From contig NW_026262734.1 of NCBI RefSeq assembly GCF_021869535.1, positions 71,106,839 to 71,170,838 on the forward strand: 64,000 nucleotides of DNA, written 5' to 3'. Position 1 is the stretch's first letter. Each line of letters begins with the position of its first letter. Below are positions 34,843 to 46,350 of this stretch, piece after piece. This stretch comes from Mytilus californianus. Its lineage: Eukaryota > Mollusca > Bivalvia > Mytilida > Mytilidae. A program made the translations under genes and the position numbers. The notes under the pieces were generated by a model. It did not search any database. It was not told where the DNA came from and saw only the letters and a program-made list of their open reading frames with translations.

Positions 34843-34980
34843 CGTCTGCGACTGCGACATGAAAGACATAGGTATTACGATCCGGCATAAACTATTTGTA
34901 TAAAGCTTTATATTTCAGAAGGTAGAAGACCTGGATGCTTCATATCTTGTATGCAGATACCTTATGTTATGAAGTTTCCA
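34843..34980 (+). repeat. 5' fragment of the CGAGACATAGG tandem-core family
   Basis: TCTGCGACTGCGACATGAAA and GACATAGGTATTACGATCCG, then the GTATAAAGCTTTATATTTCA block. It is cut off where the RT copy begins. Confidence 0.65.
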
Positions 34981-35810
34981 GAGGGATAAATCCTACTTTG
35001 TAAAAAATCACTCTGATTCCAACAAAAAATTCTCTGAAAATGACATTATCAAGATGCTTGATTTCTTGATTGACAATATATTTGTTAAGTTTGGAGGACG
35101 TGTTTTTCAACAAACAATCAGCATTCCCATGGGAACGAACTGTGCCCCTCTTCTTGCCGACTTGTTCCTTTATTCATATGAGGCTGACTTCATACAGGAA
35201 CTTCTTAGGAAGAAAGAAAAGAAGTTAGCAGTATCCTTTAACTTTAATTTCCGCTATATAGATGATGTTCTTTCACTAAATAATTCAAAATTTGGTGACT
35301 ATGTTGAATGCATCTATCCCATCGAACTTGGGATAAAGGATACAACAGATACAGTTAAGTCTGCCTCATATCTTGACTAAAATCTAGAAATTGACAATGA
35401 GGGTCGGTTGAAAACAAAACTTTACGAATAAAGAGATGATTTCAGCTTCCCAATTGTGAACTTTCCATTTCTATGTAGCAACATTCCAGCAGCGCCTGCA
35501 TATGGAGTATATAACTCCCAGTTGATATGATATTCCAGGGCTTGTATTTCGTATCATGATTTCCTTGATAGAGGGTTGCTGCTCACAAGGAAGCTATTAA
35601 ACCAAGAGTTCCAAGTGATGAAGTTGAAATCATCCCTTCGTTTTATGGACGCCATCATGAGTTGGTTGACGTTATGAAATATCCCTTTCACAGATGATAG
35701 CAGATATGTTTCTAATGTCGTAACTACAATCCCGTCCACCCTTTTCCCGAATATGACCTACCGAATTTGACTTATAACCGGGTTTGTACTAACATGTTTC
35801 TAAAGAACTG
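34981..35810 (+). pseudogene. Best-preserved telomerase/Penelope-type RT copy
   Basis: The frame 35054-35380 encodes RT motifs: FGGRVFQQTISIPMGTNCAP, LLADLFLYSYEADFIQEL, then RYIDDVLSLNNSKFGDYVEC with the catalytic Asp pair intact, and YPIELGIKDTTDTVKSASYL. A TAA follows at SYLD and a second one after KLYE; read through them, the frame continues with NFPFLCSNIPAAPAYGVY and shortly frameshifts. The first RT motifs and any GIY-YIG endonuclease are absent, so it is a 5'-truncated, dead copy. RT is certain; the Penelope-like name is from memory of the family. Confidence 0.8.
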
Positions 35811-37063
35811 CAGTAAATGCAACTGTCTGAAATTGTGCTATATGAAGGTTTTTTTGTCAACACCATACCTAAATATAGTTATAATTTTTTCAAACTACTC
35901 TACCAATCTTTTCACCAGTAATTTTGATCACTTTGATTGAAAGAGTTATGCCCTAATTTTCTAAAACATGGTATAGTTTAAGTTTTCGGATGATAATAAA
36001 AAGTCACTTGACAATATCTTTTTAAATTTTTAACAATATGATATGAACCATATAAAATACAAGTCCATTTAGATTGTTATGGTTTTGGCATTGACCAGTT
36101 AAGAGTTATACCACTAAAATATGTCTTTTTTGGTCTTCCAATGATACTTAAGTACAAATGAAAATAATCTTTTTGAATTTTATCATAATGTCCTAGACCA
36201 TAATATTTATACAAGTCAAGTTCAACTTTGAAAGTGGACACTTACTGTTCAGTTTTTCTTGGGGGTGTTGAGATATTTGTGATCACTAGATCACCTCATT
36301 TCAGTTTATTTTCTTATTTTTGGCCTCAAATGCAGATCAATGTGTTTATGATAAGAAACCAAACATAACTATGGGAACTCGTCTGAAAGAGTTCAACTTA
36401 GTTTCATTTTGATATAAAAACCAAACACATAACTATAAGAACTGGCCAGGAAGAGTGCAACAATGACTTATTAGTTGCCTACTGACGAAGTCTAAGAGGA
36501 TTTTAGGTTTGCATTCTATCCCTCCATCCGTCTGTCCGGAAAATCAGTTTTCCACACTTTATTTCTTTGTACTTGAAGATATTGATTTGATATTTGGTAA
36601 TATAGTTTTTGTCATGACCAGTTACAGATCAAGTTAGAATTTGGTTTTGGTCTGATGATTTTTGCATGGTCCTGGAGATCTCTTTGCAAACACTGCTGTA
36701 GTATTCATGTCCCACAAACGTATCTATTATGAAAATTTCAAGAAGTTAAATTTGTTCAAACAATCTTGCAAAACATAATCTTGTTAAACACTCCCAATGG
36801 TCATGTTTATTGATACATATGTAATGAAGAAAATGAAAAGCATTACATTGATTATTATTATACAAAATTAGAACATGTAAGATGCATTGGTTGGTGGTAA
36901 AACTTTACTAAATTTTTGAATACTATAAAGTAGTAAATATGAACACATGTACAATGCATAACAAACAAACCATGTGCTTCTGATTAGTGATTAAGACATC
37001 TACAAACAATTTGAGGATCATTTGGTAAAATAAAAATAAGAATTGTCTTTTTTTTACTTTTAG
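35811..37063. other. DNA2 intron, with core-type repeats
   Basis: 35870-36300 carries three diverged core units (AGTTATGCCCTAATTTTC, AAGAGTTATACCACTAAAAT, CAAGTTCAACTTTGAAAGTG). 36475-36700 is a fragment of the 31376 family with CCATCCGTCTGTCCGG. No gene seen before the exon at 37064. Confidence 0.5.
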
Positions 37064-37222
37064 GGCGGATACACATGTTTCTGAAAATGATATTGTAAAT
37101 ATTCTTGGAAGTTTTGATGGAAACACATATCATATCACAGACACTAATGGACTAATTGTTGTAAACCCTGATCTACTTCTATCAGGTACAACAGTTGTAT
37201 CAAGTGTCTTTTGTATGAGAAA
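37064..37222 (+). CDS. DNA2: DNA2 exon at the start of the nuclease domain
   Basis: 159 nt between acceptor TTTTTTTACTTTTAG and donor GTAAGT at 37223, entering and leaving in phase 2. It reads R-ADTHVSENDIVNILGSFDG, then NTYHITDTNGLIVVNPDLLL and SGTTVVSSVFCMR. This aligns without gaps to human DNA2, where a VEPGDIIHLEG strand is followed by YLILYPDMLISGTSIASSI and the CMRR motif. The Cys of CMR is, from the family, the first iron-sulfur cysteine of the RecB-like nuclease domain. DNA2 trims long flaps and resects DNA ends in replication and repair. This exon is the strongest proof of the gene's identity. Confidence 0.92.
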
Positions 37223-38844
37223 GTAAGTAGTCCCATGTTTTGTCAAGTTTTCCATAGGGATAAAAGTATTTATGGAAAATCTTTACCACAAATACTTAGG
37301 GCTGTTCCAGAATTAAATGTATGAGGGGGTCGGAAGGCACTTTTTTTTTGCACATACCATGCATTAATTTTAATTACCTACTACCCCCATCATGCACAAA
37401 ATAAAAGTGGAAAATCTAACCACCATGCATAAAATTAAATAAAAAAATGTTTAATTCTTAAATGTTGCATTTACTGTGAGTTTTATATAAGCTGATGGAT
37501 TGTATACAAAGGTACAACTTATTATTGATATCTATTAAATAAAGTTTCCTGCATGCAGGGTAAGATATGCTAACCCACAGGAGCAAAATATATCACTATT
37601 AGTTTTTCAAGGGAGTCCTGCTTGCATAAACTGTATATCTTTTTTTTGTTTTGTTTTTTAAATGTCTGCAATGTTTGGTCTCTCTGTGTTATAATTAGTA
37701 AAGAATTCTTGTTCAGAGCATACATGTATATTGAAAAATTCTAGTTTGATTGGTTCATTTTTTATTTTTGAGTAATCATATTGTGAATTTTTATGGCCAT
37801 AAAGCAAGCAGTCCTGATTTTTAAAATCTGTAACTACTCCAGCATTGAAATGAAGCATGGAAACATAGAATGGCAGTATTATAATTTTATTTCTTTTCTC
37901 CTCTAAAATTTACGAGGGAGGGAGCAGGATGGAAAAAGTATAGTAAATTTAGGTCTGGCCAACAAACAAAAAAAAATGAGAAAGGTTATATTATTTGGGT
38001 TCACTTATTATACTACAGGAAAAATGATTTTATTTTTGGTCCTGGGTACTGTAAATTCAGAAATTATTGCGTGCATTTATTATTGCGATTTTTCAAAAAT
38101 GGACAAGAATGCGAGTTTACTTATTGCGATTTTAGAAAAATCTACATACAGATCTATGGTTTAGTTATCAAAATGCGAGTTCTTATATTGCGATACTCGA
38201 CGAGCCCCATTATTCGCATTAATAAAAACCTCGCAATAATTTCTGAATTTACAGTATCCCATGATAAAATAATTTAAATGGGCAGGGTGTTCCCTAGAAT
38301 TTTTTTTTTAAATTCCCACCCACCCTCTTTTAAAAAAAATTTGACAGGGGTTCCCTAGTGAAAGTGCTTTCAAATTCATCACAATTCTACTTAGGCCTTC
38401 AAGAGTGGGCAAAGGAAGAAACAAGGCAAAGAGATTGGGGGTGAAGCTCTCTTTATCCTAAAAGAACTTCATCTCTCTGCAAAAGATAGGTAATTGAAAC
38501 CATGTATAAAAAAATAAGAATACATACCTGGAAGTTAATTTTGATATTTAAATTATTTCAGATAGCCCAGACCTTTTTTGTTGATTAAACGTTACATCTC
38601 ATCCCCCCTATTTTACAAGTCGTTTTTACCCAAGAAAATATTCATCAGAACTCTAGTTCAAACCTATGAACAATTCTCTTTTTGCCTATGGTTACATCTT
38701 TATGGTTTTCGAGGCCAGGTTCACTTGATAACCATTTTATAAAATCTTCCAAATTCCACCTGGCAACATCAGGGGACTATAAGTAAGGGGGAGGGCAATG
38801 TCCATGCTGGCAGAAGTGGGCCAAGGGAGATAACTTGAAGATGA
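37223..38844. other. DNA2 intron
   Basis: AT-rich, holding the MITE at 38049-38254 and a short repeat at 37300-37440 (GGGCTGTTCCAGAATTAAAT, GAGGGGGTCGG). No exon in the needed phase was accepted here. Confidence 0.5.
38049..38254. mobile_element. Second copy of the mariner-type MITE
   Basis: CTGTAAATTCAGAAATTATT at the left and CTGAATTTACAG at the right, flanked by TA (38047-38048 and 38255-38256). 206 bp; same family as 5398-5586. Confidence 0.9.
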
Positions 38845-39019
38845 TTACACTTCCGGTAGACAGAAAAATTGTTAACTTTTTTGCTGAAGTCAATTTGATA
38901 AGAACTACTTGTGATAGATCAATGATATTTTTTATAAAGTTGCATTACTATCAGTACATATCAGTTTGATGACTATTTCGTGGCCATGCCCGTAGGCCAT
39001 GGTGCAGAGACATTCAAGC
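38845..39019 (+). repeat. Left part of a tandem-core monomer array
   Basis: Contains AGAACTACTTGTGATAGATC and TATCAGTACATATCAGTTTG like 33905-34530. Interrupted by the hAT relic and continued at 40192. Confidence 0.7.
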
Positions 39020-40191
39020 GCGGATCCAGAGCTTAAAGCGGGGGTTTTTTTGAGAAGCATTTTTGAACATTATAGAAGTTTTCTTAATTGTGATACCAAA
39101 CCTTATGTTTTACAATAATTGGCACACTTTTTGTTCATCCGTCATATGGTTACTCAAAATTGAATTTTTAGATTAGTTTGATTTTTTAATTCCAGATAAA
39201 AATACTTCAATAAATGAAAATTGGCAAACATTGAATGTACAAAGTTATCCTAAAAAGTCTATTGTTGGTAGTTTCATCCTGATGTTATAGGCTCTAGCAT
39301 ACTGATCGATCACTGCACTTTTGACAATTTCCGTGCTGATATGAATATGCATTAAGGCAAGGCCATTGAGTCTCTCGCTTGTCATGGTTGATCGCAAATA
39401 GGTCTTTAAGAGTTTGAAAGAGCTGAAAGTCTTGTAATTCTCTAAATAAGGCTGTTTGGTGGTATTCTGTGTTTCCGTGAAATTTACATTCACCATTTAC
39501 CTTTACCAAATTCTGAAAAATTCCGAGGTTGTGGTCAGTAGCAAACAAAACGCAAAATTTGAAGTAAATTCCGTCGGTGAAGTTAAATAGACAATCCATG
39601 GGTAATAGTGCAGCCACGCATATTTGAAGCATCTTTTAAACCGTACATTTCTCGTTTAGGAAAAGGAAAAAAAACTATGATAAGTGGTTGCCAGTTTTCA
39701 ATTAGAATGCTATACATATCAGCACTAGGTACAGATGTGGAAATAAAGTTTGCAATATCTTTAGATTCAGCAGGTGTCGCAGCAGTTGCAGAATTTAAAA
39801 AAAATAATAAAAAAAATCTTATGGATATTATAGAGTGAGAAAGTATTTTTCTTCAAATCAAGCTATCAGAAAACGTCGTTTTAATTATTAAACCAACAAA
39901 GTAATAAAATATAGGATAGCAGCCTTGGATGGTCTAAATTAAATCCTTTGGTCCTCCAATTATTTTCCCCCAGGCCAATGTAATTATGACATGTGTGTAT
40001 TTAAAGAAGTGTAGCAACAACGTGTCACCCAATTAAGTACTCACCGAATATTCAATTTTTAATAAAGATAACATTAAAAAAAGAAATTATTAAATGATTG
40101 TATGCTTTTTGCTCACAAATATTTCAAGATTTTCAAGCGGGGGGGGTTTTCCCGAACCCCCCAAACCCCCCCTAAATCCGCTAGTGGACTT
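39020..40191 (-). mobile_element. hAT transposon relic (ZMYM1-like transposase end)
   Basis: The ends GCGGATCCAG and CTAAATCCGC are inverted repeats, with CTAGTG closing the right side. GACATTCA before and GACTTTCA after (8 bp, one mismatch) split an array monomer, the duplication size of hAT elements. On the minus strand, 39496-39245 reads FSSFKLLKTYLRSTMTSERL and NGLALMHIH, the C-terminal dimerisation signature of hAT transposases of the ZMYM1-like group, followed by KSAVIDQYARAYNIRMKLP. Upstream sequence (39632-39294 in other frames) is frameshifted. Only the last part of the transposase remains, so the copy is dead. Confidence 0.8.
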
Positions 40192-40440
40192 TCAATTGAT
40201 AAGCAATTTTCAATGTTAAGTTTTGTGCTGAAGTTAGTTTGATAGAAACTACAATGATATTTTCTATAAAGTTACTATCAGTACATCTAAGTTCATCGAC
40301 CATTTCAAGGTCCTACCCCCTAGTTCATGCTCCAGGGACTTTGAATTAATTAGCAATGTTGCTATCCATGAGATTATCTTTTTCTGAATTATCTGCAGTC
40401 CCATGGCAAGACATATATTTAACCATAATATATGTCTCGC
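40192..40440 (+). repeat. Right part of the array split by the hAT relic
   Basis: Resumes with GACTTTCAATTGATAAGCAA and has TAAGTTTTGTGCTGAAGTTA; ends near GGCAAGACATATATTT and ATATATGTCTCGCC, a short palindrome (about 40403-40440). Confidence 0.65.
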
Positions 40441-41570
40441 CAAGGGGATTAACTTGAATTGTCAAACATCTTCCAAATACACACATTATTTATGACCTTA
40501 GGCTAGGGTAATTGGTGTTAATTAACAGTGTGTTTGACACCAAAGCTGTCAAATGAAGCCACACAATTAATGGGTGACTTAATTTGATAGTTAACACAGC
40601 TGGTAAGCAAACATAACTGATTACAATAAAGGTAAATATGAATACCAAAATGACCTCTTGTTTAGGCTTCCCATGCCAAACACTTTTGCATAAATCAGTA
40701 CATTAATCTGCAAATCCTAAGCAGCTGAACAGAATTTCACAAAAGTTGCACAGGTTGCTACAGGACACGTGGTTGTGTACCTGCTATATAAATTTTTGAT
40801 CGGATTGATATTTTTGGTATTCAATCATAAAACATTGACTTTGCCATTTCTGCTTATACTATTAGGAGTCAGCAGGCAACACACATTTTCCTTTGAAGAC
40901 TCACACATTTAAAAAAAAGATTTATAGTTAAAATACAACAACAAATGTAACAAAAACTATTTATTCCAAATAAGAAATATGGCTTCAAACAAGAGATCCA
41001 AAGGGGCAAAAGTATATTTATTTGTCCTCAAATATTATATATTTAACGTTTAATTTTTCACTGATCTTGATCATTTGTCTCCTTTTGGGACAAATATTTC
41101 TGAAGTCAAGATATTGTGTGATATTCTAGCATCAAAACAAAAATGGATCAACTTTTGTACAAAGCTGACTACTGAGGAATTTATTCTGGAAAGTTATTAA
41201 GCATTTATATATAGATGCTTATTCGAAGTCTCTGTCCAATGACCTCATTATCAGGCCTCATAACTAGGCGATTGTAATATGCAGTACATGTAATTACTAT
41301 ACCGAGTATGTAAATATTAAGTTTTATTATACCCTTGCAAATAAAGTTTTTCTGCCTTCCTGTCTGTCCATCTGTCAAAACTATCTTTTGAGTCCAATTA
41401 AAACCAAACTTTGTACAATTACAGATATGATGTGTGAACCTTGCACCATGTTTTTTTCTCCATTAAGAACTTCTGGAATAATGCCCACTTAACTAATTTA
41501 TTTTTTATTTGGTTTATGGACACAACTCCTCATACATGCTTCATCAGATAATCATAAAATGATGTACATT
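40441..41570. other. DNA2 intron; tail end is a core-type repeat that was the target of the big element
   Basis: No gene seen. 41330-41570 (TATACCCTTGCAAATAAAG, CTGTCTGTCCATCTGTCAAA, CTCCTCATACATGCTTCATC) is part of a repeat whose continuation reappears at 49190-49330. Confidence 0.5.
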
Positions 41571-42750
41571 TATGGAACGCCATGACTGTCTTCTTATGTT
41601 GATTGTTTAATATGTTCGGTGCTTTATGCATTATGTTCGGTAGTATTTATGATATGTTCAGTAGTTTTCATATTCTGTTCAGTAGTTTTGACATTATGTT
41701 CAGTAGATTTGACATTATATTCGGTGCTTTGGCAATTATGTTCAGTAGTTTCATTATTATAAGAAGTGGTATTTAAATTATGTTCGGTACTTCTGACGTT
41801 ATATTCAGTGCATTTTTCATTATGTTCAGTACTTTCGACATTATGTTCAGTAGATTCAATATTATTTGCAGTACATTATGTTTTACCTTCAGTGGTCCCG
41901 GTTTCTTTATATTCGGTAGATTATTCATTATGTTCAGTAAAAGCATCAGTATTATACTCGGTTCAATGAATTATATGTTCAGTAGTTGTATCATTATGAT
42001 GATGCAGTAAAAATTAATAACGGAAATTGTCGGGAAAAAACGAACGCTGACATTTTTGACGGACGTTTTCTTCGTGGACACTTTTACGGGATGGAATGAA
42101 AATGGAAGAAATGGAAGCAGTATTAAATTGGTTTGTTTTACGTTCCCACGTTGGCAATTTTCACAAGGAAAAAATTACTCCTGACTTAATTTGTAAGATG
42201 TCATGATTGATTGATTGTTGTTTTCTGAACGTAAAGTGGCAAATATTTCACGCACATTTATGAAGGAGAAAAGAATTTTTAAACAAAAAAAAAGAAGTTG
42301 CATGCGTTGTAGTTGATACAGCATGACCATAGAGAGACGACAAAAAGACAAACACCAAAAAAAAAATAATATAAAAAAATATTCTATAGCTTTTGTATTC
42401 TTATAAGGTAACCCCTTTTTGTTGGTTGGTTGCAGCATATTAATCTCATGCACCGACTTACGGACTTTTAAGAGACAACCAAAAATCTCCTTCTGGATAT
42501 TCGTATTGTATTCTGCATCCTACCACGCTAATAGGCGTTTAAATATCAGATATTTATTTGAAATAACCCAAGATATAAGAGGTTGTGGATGAAGTTTACA
42601 GAATAGAGAATAATGCCCCTACCCCCCAAAAAAGAGAAGGTGGACAAAAAATAAAGAATACAGAATAAAGGGGTGCTAAAATTAAAATGTAAAAAAAAAA
42701 ATCTTTAAAACTTTGGAAAAAGGTAAAAAAACAAAAAAAAAGTGATTACA

Positions 42751-43210
42751 GGTTGCACTTGTGTAAATCCAGCAATGCAATTTTCCATAGGAACTGCATA
42801 AAATGCATATGCAGTCACACTTCATTCAGGAAGTTTTGAGGAGAATGTTATATTTCCCTGGAAAGGAGACATGCACTACTTTTTTTTGCACCAATAAAAA
42901 CATATAGCTGTGCGGCATATTTTCAAGTTTTACTGGCCTCCATGTGTAAACATTGCAGGATCGCACTGAATTTTTCCATTAAATTTGACTCAACACCCAA
43001 ATGTCTTCCAGTCCTCCTGAAAAATAAGTTAAATAAATAGACATTTTTATTTATATCCATTTAAATCTCCAATCAAGTCTTAATTAAAAAAAAAATAGTT
43101 TGCATCCATGGCAACAACTATGTAAACAGTAGCAGTATTGATATGCATATTCAATTTCTCCCCAAAAGAGGCGTAACTTGCAAATCACACGTGATTTACA
43201 AAGTGCAACC
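42751..43210 (+). repeat. Left 460-bp terminal direct repeat
   Basis: Bounded by TIRs of 18-19 bp, with a small palindrome AAATCACACGTGATTT next to the right end. No ORF. It may carry the promoter for the transposase, whose ATG lies 705 bp downstream; this is inference from position only. Confidence 0.9.
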
Positions 43211-43915
43211 TATACTGTACTTTCAAACCCCTTTTAGGGTCAAAATTTTCTTATATTCTTGTTGTTATTTATGTAAGTAATAGAAAATACTAAGTTACAA
43301 TGGTAGTTTATTCATTATTGTTTTTTTTTAGTACTTCTAGTAACTATACCCAGTTTGCGGCAAGGTGTGTTTTTTTCCTTTTCACTATATTTTTTTTTTG
43401 TATGCAATATATTATTTTTTTTGTCTTCTTAATAATCTCATTATATATTTGTGTTTTTCTTGTGCCTTGATGTAATAGCAATTTGAATCATGGTTAGTTT
43501 TTCTGCAATCTGTCTATTTTGTAGAATATTGTCTTCTTTTTGTACTATACCATAAAATGCATAAAAAGTTGTCATACAAGCTTACAAAAAATATCCCTAT
43601 AACAAAATCATACACCTTATCTTTCCTTTCTGTTTATGTTATAGCACACAAGCCTGTCAGCACTGATAAAAATATAAAATGAAGAGAGGTCAAATTAAAT
43701 GAACTTGTCAAATTAAAAAAAAATGTGATTGGCCATCTTGATGATTTTTATATGATTTATATAAAAAATCATACATCTGGGGTCACCTTCAGTACCATCA
43801 GATATAAACAAAAAACTTAGTCATTAATGATTTTTTAGTTGTAAGGTCCTATATTTGATGTTTAAATATTGAAATACTGGAATAAAGTGCATTTCAAACA
43901 ATTCTTACTATAACA

Positions 43916-44190
43916 ATGGGTCTAATCCCATGGCGTCTAAGGAAATACACATTTCAGAAAGGAAACAAGCCATATAATAAGGGGAAAAAATACAGAAATA
44001 AGACTTTACCTGCTGAAAAAGGCAAATTTGTGAGACTACCAAAAGACTTGTATGACTTAGTGACTAAATCTGTTCATAAAAAGAATGTTCAAGTAATTCC
44101 TGCCTCTACAAAGTCAGCTCGCTTTCTAAGGCCGAAGCCTCCGACAAAAACAGAAGTTGAAAAATGTGCTGAAAATGAAACAAAAACAGG
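43916..44190 (+). CDS. Mutator-like transposase, exon 1
   Basis: Starts at ATG 43916 and ends at donor GTAAGA (44191) after 91 codons plus 2 nt. The first 40 residues are strongly basic (WRLRKYTFQKGNKPYNKGKK), and the KGNKPYNKGKK word resembles the NUMOD3 DNA-binding module of homing endonucleases. FVRLPKDLYDLVTK follows. The two leftover bases GG join G at 44600 to make Gly and keep the frame. An N-terminal piece of this type preceding the Mutator-like core fits what I remember of mollusc members of the family. No upstream coding exon is needed. Confidence 0.8.
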
Positions 44191-44599
44191 GTAAGAATAC
44201 TTTTTTTGTTATTAAGCTTTCAAAAATAATTAAACTTGCTTAAAAAAGCCACTTATTAACAACTATGAAGAAATAGGCATGTGTCTTATATGCCAATTCT
44301 CAAAATGTGACATCTGAAGAAAATGCAAGCTAGGATTATACTTATTTTAAAATTTCTAGTCCTATATATATTTTTACAAGCTAAATTGTGCATGGTTTTT
44401 ATATATTTAATATATAAAAACACAGACAAAGAAAAAAATATTCACTTTTGAAAGTAAATTTTGTCAAAAAGCTTATTTAAAGAAAACACCATTGTAAGGG
44501 AGGTAATTCAAAATAGAATTATTTTCACATTTTCAAAACATTAGTTTTTGACCAAGAAAACTAATTCATTTCAATTTTGGCAACATTTTTCAACTTCAG

Positions 44600-46340
44600 G
44601 TCAGAGAAAAATAGTTTTCGACTCCTTCGCATCAATGAACTGGAACAGATGTGGAATGAGGTTTTCATAGAACACAAACAAAAATCCCCTATGTGCACTG
44701 GGTTCATATCATGGGATTTAAGTGCAGAGCAGCAAAGAGGAGCTGCCTGGAGGGAAAAGGCAAGCTGCAATGAGTGTTCTTACCATTCAAAAATGTTCAA
44801 CCTTTACAATGAGGTGGTCGCTAAGAAACGTGGTCGTCGAACAGCAGCTATTAATCTATCCATACAAGTCGCACTTAATCACATAGCTATCAGCACAACT
44901 GGTCTACAGAAATTATTTCTTGGTTCTAATATACCAGCTCCTTCCACTTCAAGTATGCAACACAGTGCTAATGTTGTTTCTGAAATTATAGAAGAGTACA
45001 ATCAAAAGGATTTGGCTCAGAAAAGAAAATTATTAAAGGAAATAAACATATTGAGAGGCGATAATCCTAATATTATTAACATTCAGGCCGACGGAATGTA
45101 TAATAACCCTATTTATTCCGGAATGGGTAAAACACCATTTCAACCAGCTACTCAATGTACATACAACATGTTAGAAAATAATACTTATAAGCACAGTATA
45201 GTAAGCACAAGACAAGTTTCTAAGCTATGCTCAAATAAGAGTGAACATAACACAAAAACAAAAGTTAAATCTCACATGGGTCACTGTTCCGCAAACATTG
45301 AAATGCATGACAGCATAGGCAGTGAGGAGCGATGGGCTAAAGACTGCTTGTTAGACCTGAAAAATGATGGTCTTGAAGTTCAAGAAATTACTACTGACCC
45401 TGACAGCAGTGCATTTAGGGCTGCAGAGTCTCTTTTTAAAGCTGGTACTACCAATACTCAACCAATTCATTTTCTAGATACAAGACATGTGTCCGCAAAT
45501 CATAGAAATTTTATTAAAAAAATGTCAGGTCTGAAGGAAATAATGCTGGCACGATTAGTTTCAGAGAAAGATAAAATGCTAAAAAGGTTTGCATTAGATA
45601 TGGCAGCACGTTGTCAGGCAGAATACAATGCTGCCTTTGAAAGATTCAATATGGACTCGGTACGGATAAAAGTTCACCTATCATACGCATGTCATGCTAT
45701 AGTTTCCTGCTATCAGGGAGATCATAATGGGTGTACAAAATATTCCCTTGTTTGTTCAAATAGGAATAGTTTGAAGACATGGACTGAAAAATCAGCTTAT
45801 CTTAAAAATAACTTCAAATTAAATAAATCAGAGAACACAGCAGCATTGTTACGTGAATGCGTAAAATATCGACTTGGACCTACCATGCTAAACCGTACAT
45901 GCAAAAACACTAACACACAAAAAGCTGAAGCAACTAACCGTGCAATACGTGCAACTGTACCTAGCAATGTAACATTTACCAGAAACTACAAAGGAAGGGT
46001 ACATACAGCTATACACAATGTAAATAATGGCCCTGGAGAATCCATCGTTAAACTCTGTAAAGCGGCTGGGGTTCCCATTGAACCGGGAAGTCGTGCTGCA
46101 CGAGGTCTGAAAAATATTCAACGACACAATGAAAAACATAAATTATACAAACAGTCAAAGCGGTACACAGACCAGAGATGCTCAAAAAAGCATGAACTCT
46201 ATGAAATATATGATGAATATCAAGAGGAAAAAGACTATGAGAAAAACAAACTTTTACCGACAAAACGGCTGGCCGCAAAACAGCCTCAAGAGTATTCGTT
46301 TGCCAAAAAACTCAGATCAAGACATGTTAAAAATAAATAA
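44600..46340 (+). CDS. Mutator-like transposase, exon 2 (DDE core)
   Basis: Acceptor CAACTTCAG ends at 44599; the open frame runs to TAA at 46338-46340 with AATAAA overlapping the stop. With exon 1 the protein is 671 aa. Visible parts (full-protein numbers): a zinc-like CNECSYH at about 148-154; first catalytic Asp in QADGMYNNPIYSGMGKTPFQ (Asp256); KGHC-type HMGHCSAN; second acid in ITTDPDSSAF (Asp358 or 360); a zinc-like Cys/His cluster SCYQGDHNGC at about 461-470; and a likely third acid in QKAEATNRA (Glu535). This is the Mutator-like transposase family widespread in molluscs and cnidarians (as I remember it, Pfam 'Mutator-like'). The C-terminal 70 residues are Lys-rich. No stop, frameshift or missing motif, so it may be active. 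The acids are assigned by eye. Confidence 0.88.
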
Positions 46341-46350
46341 ATTACCTGCA

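Noticed and set aside
41766-42010. ORFs with MFGTSDVIFSAFFIMFSTFD, also at 48771-49001 on the other strand
   Set aside because: Products of the TTCAGTA minisatellite in the long inverted arms; the duplication reflects the TIR, not a gene pair.
43331-43363. Possible 33-nt DNA2 exon (acceptor TTTTTTTTAG, donor GTGTGT, phase-compatible)
   Set aside because: It reads NTSSNYTQFAAR, unlike DNA2 after CMR; the 49898 microexon matches human DNA2 exactly at that place. It also lies inside the transposon.
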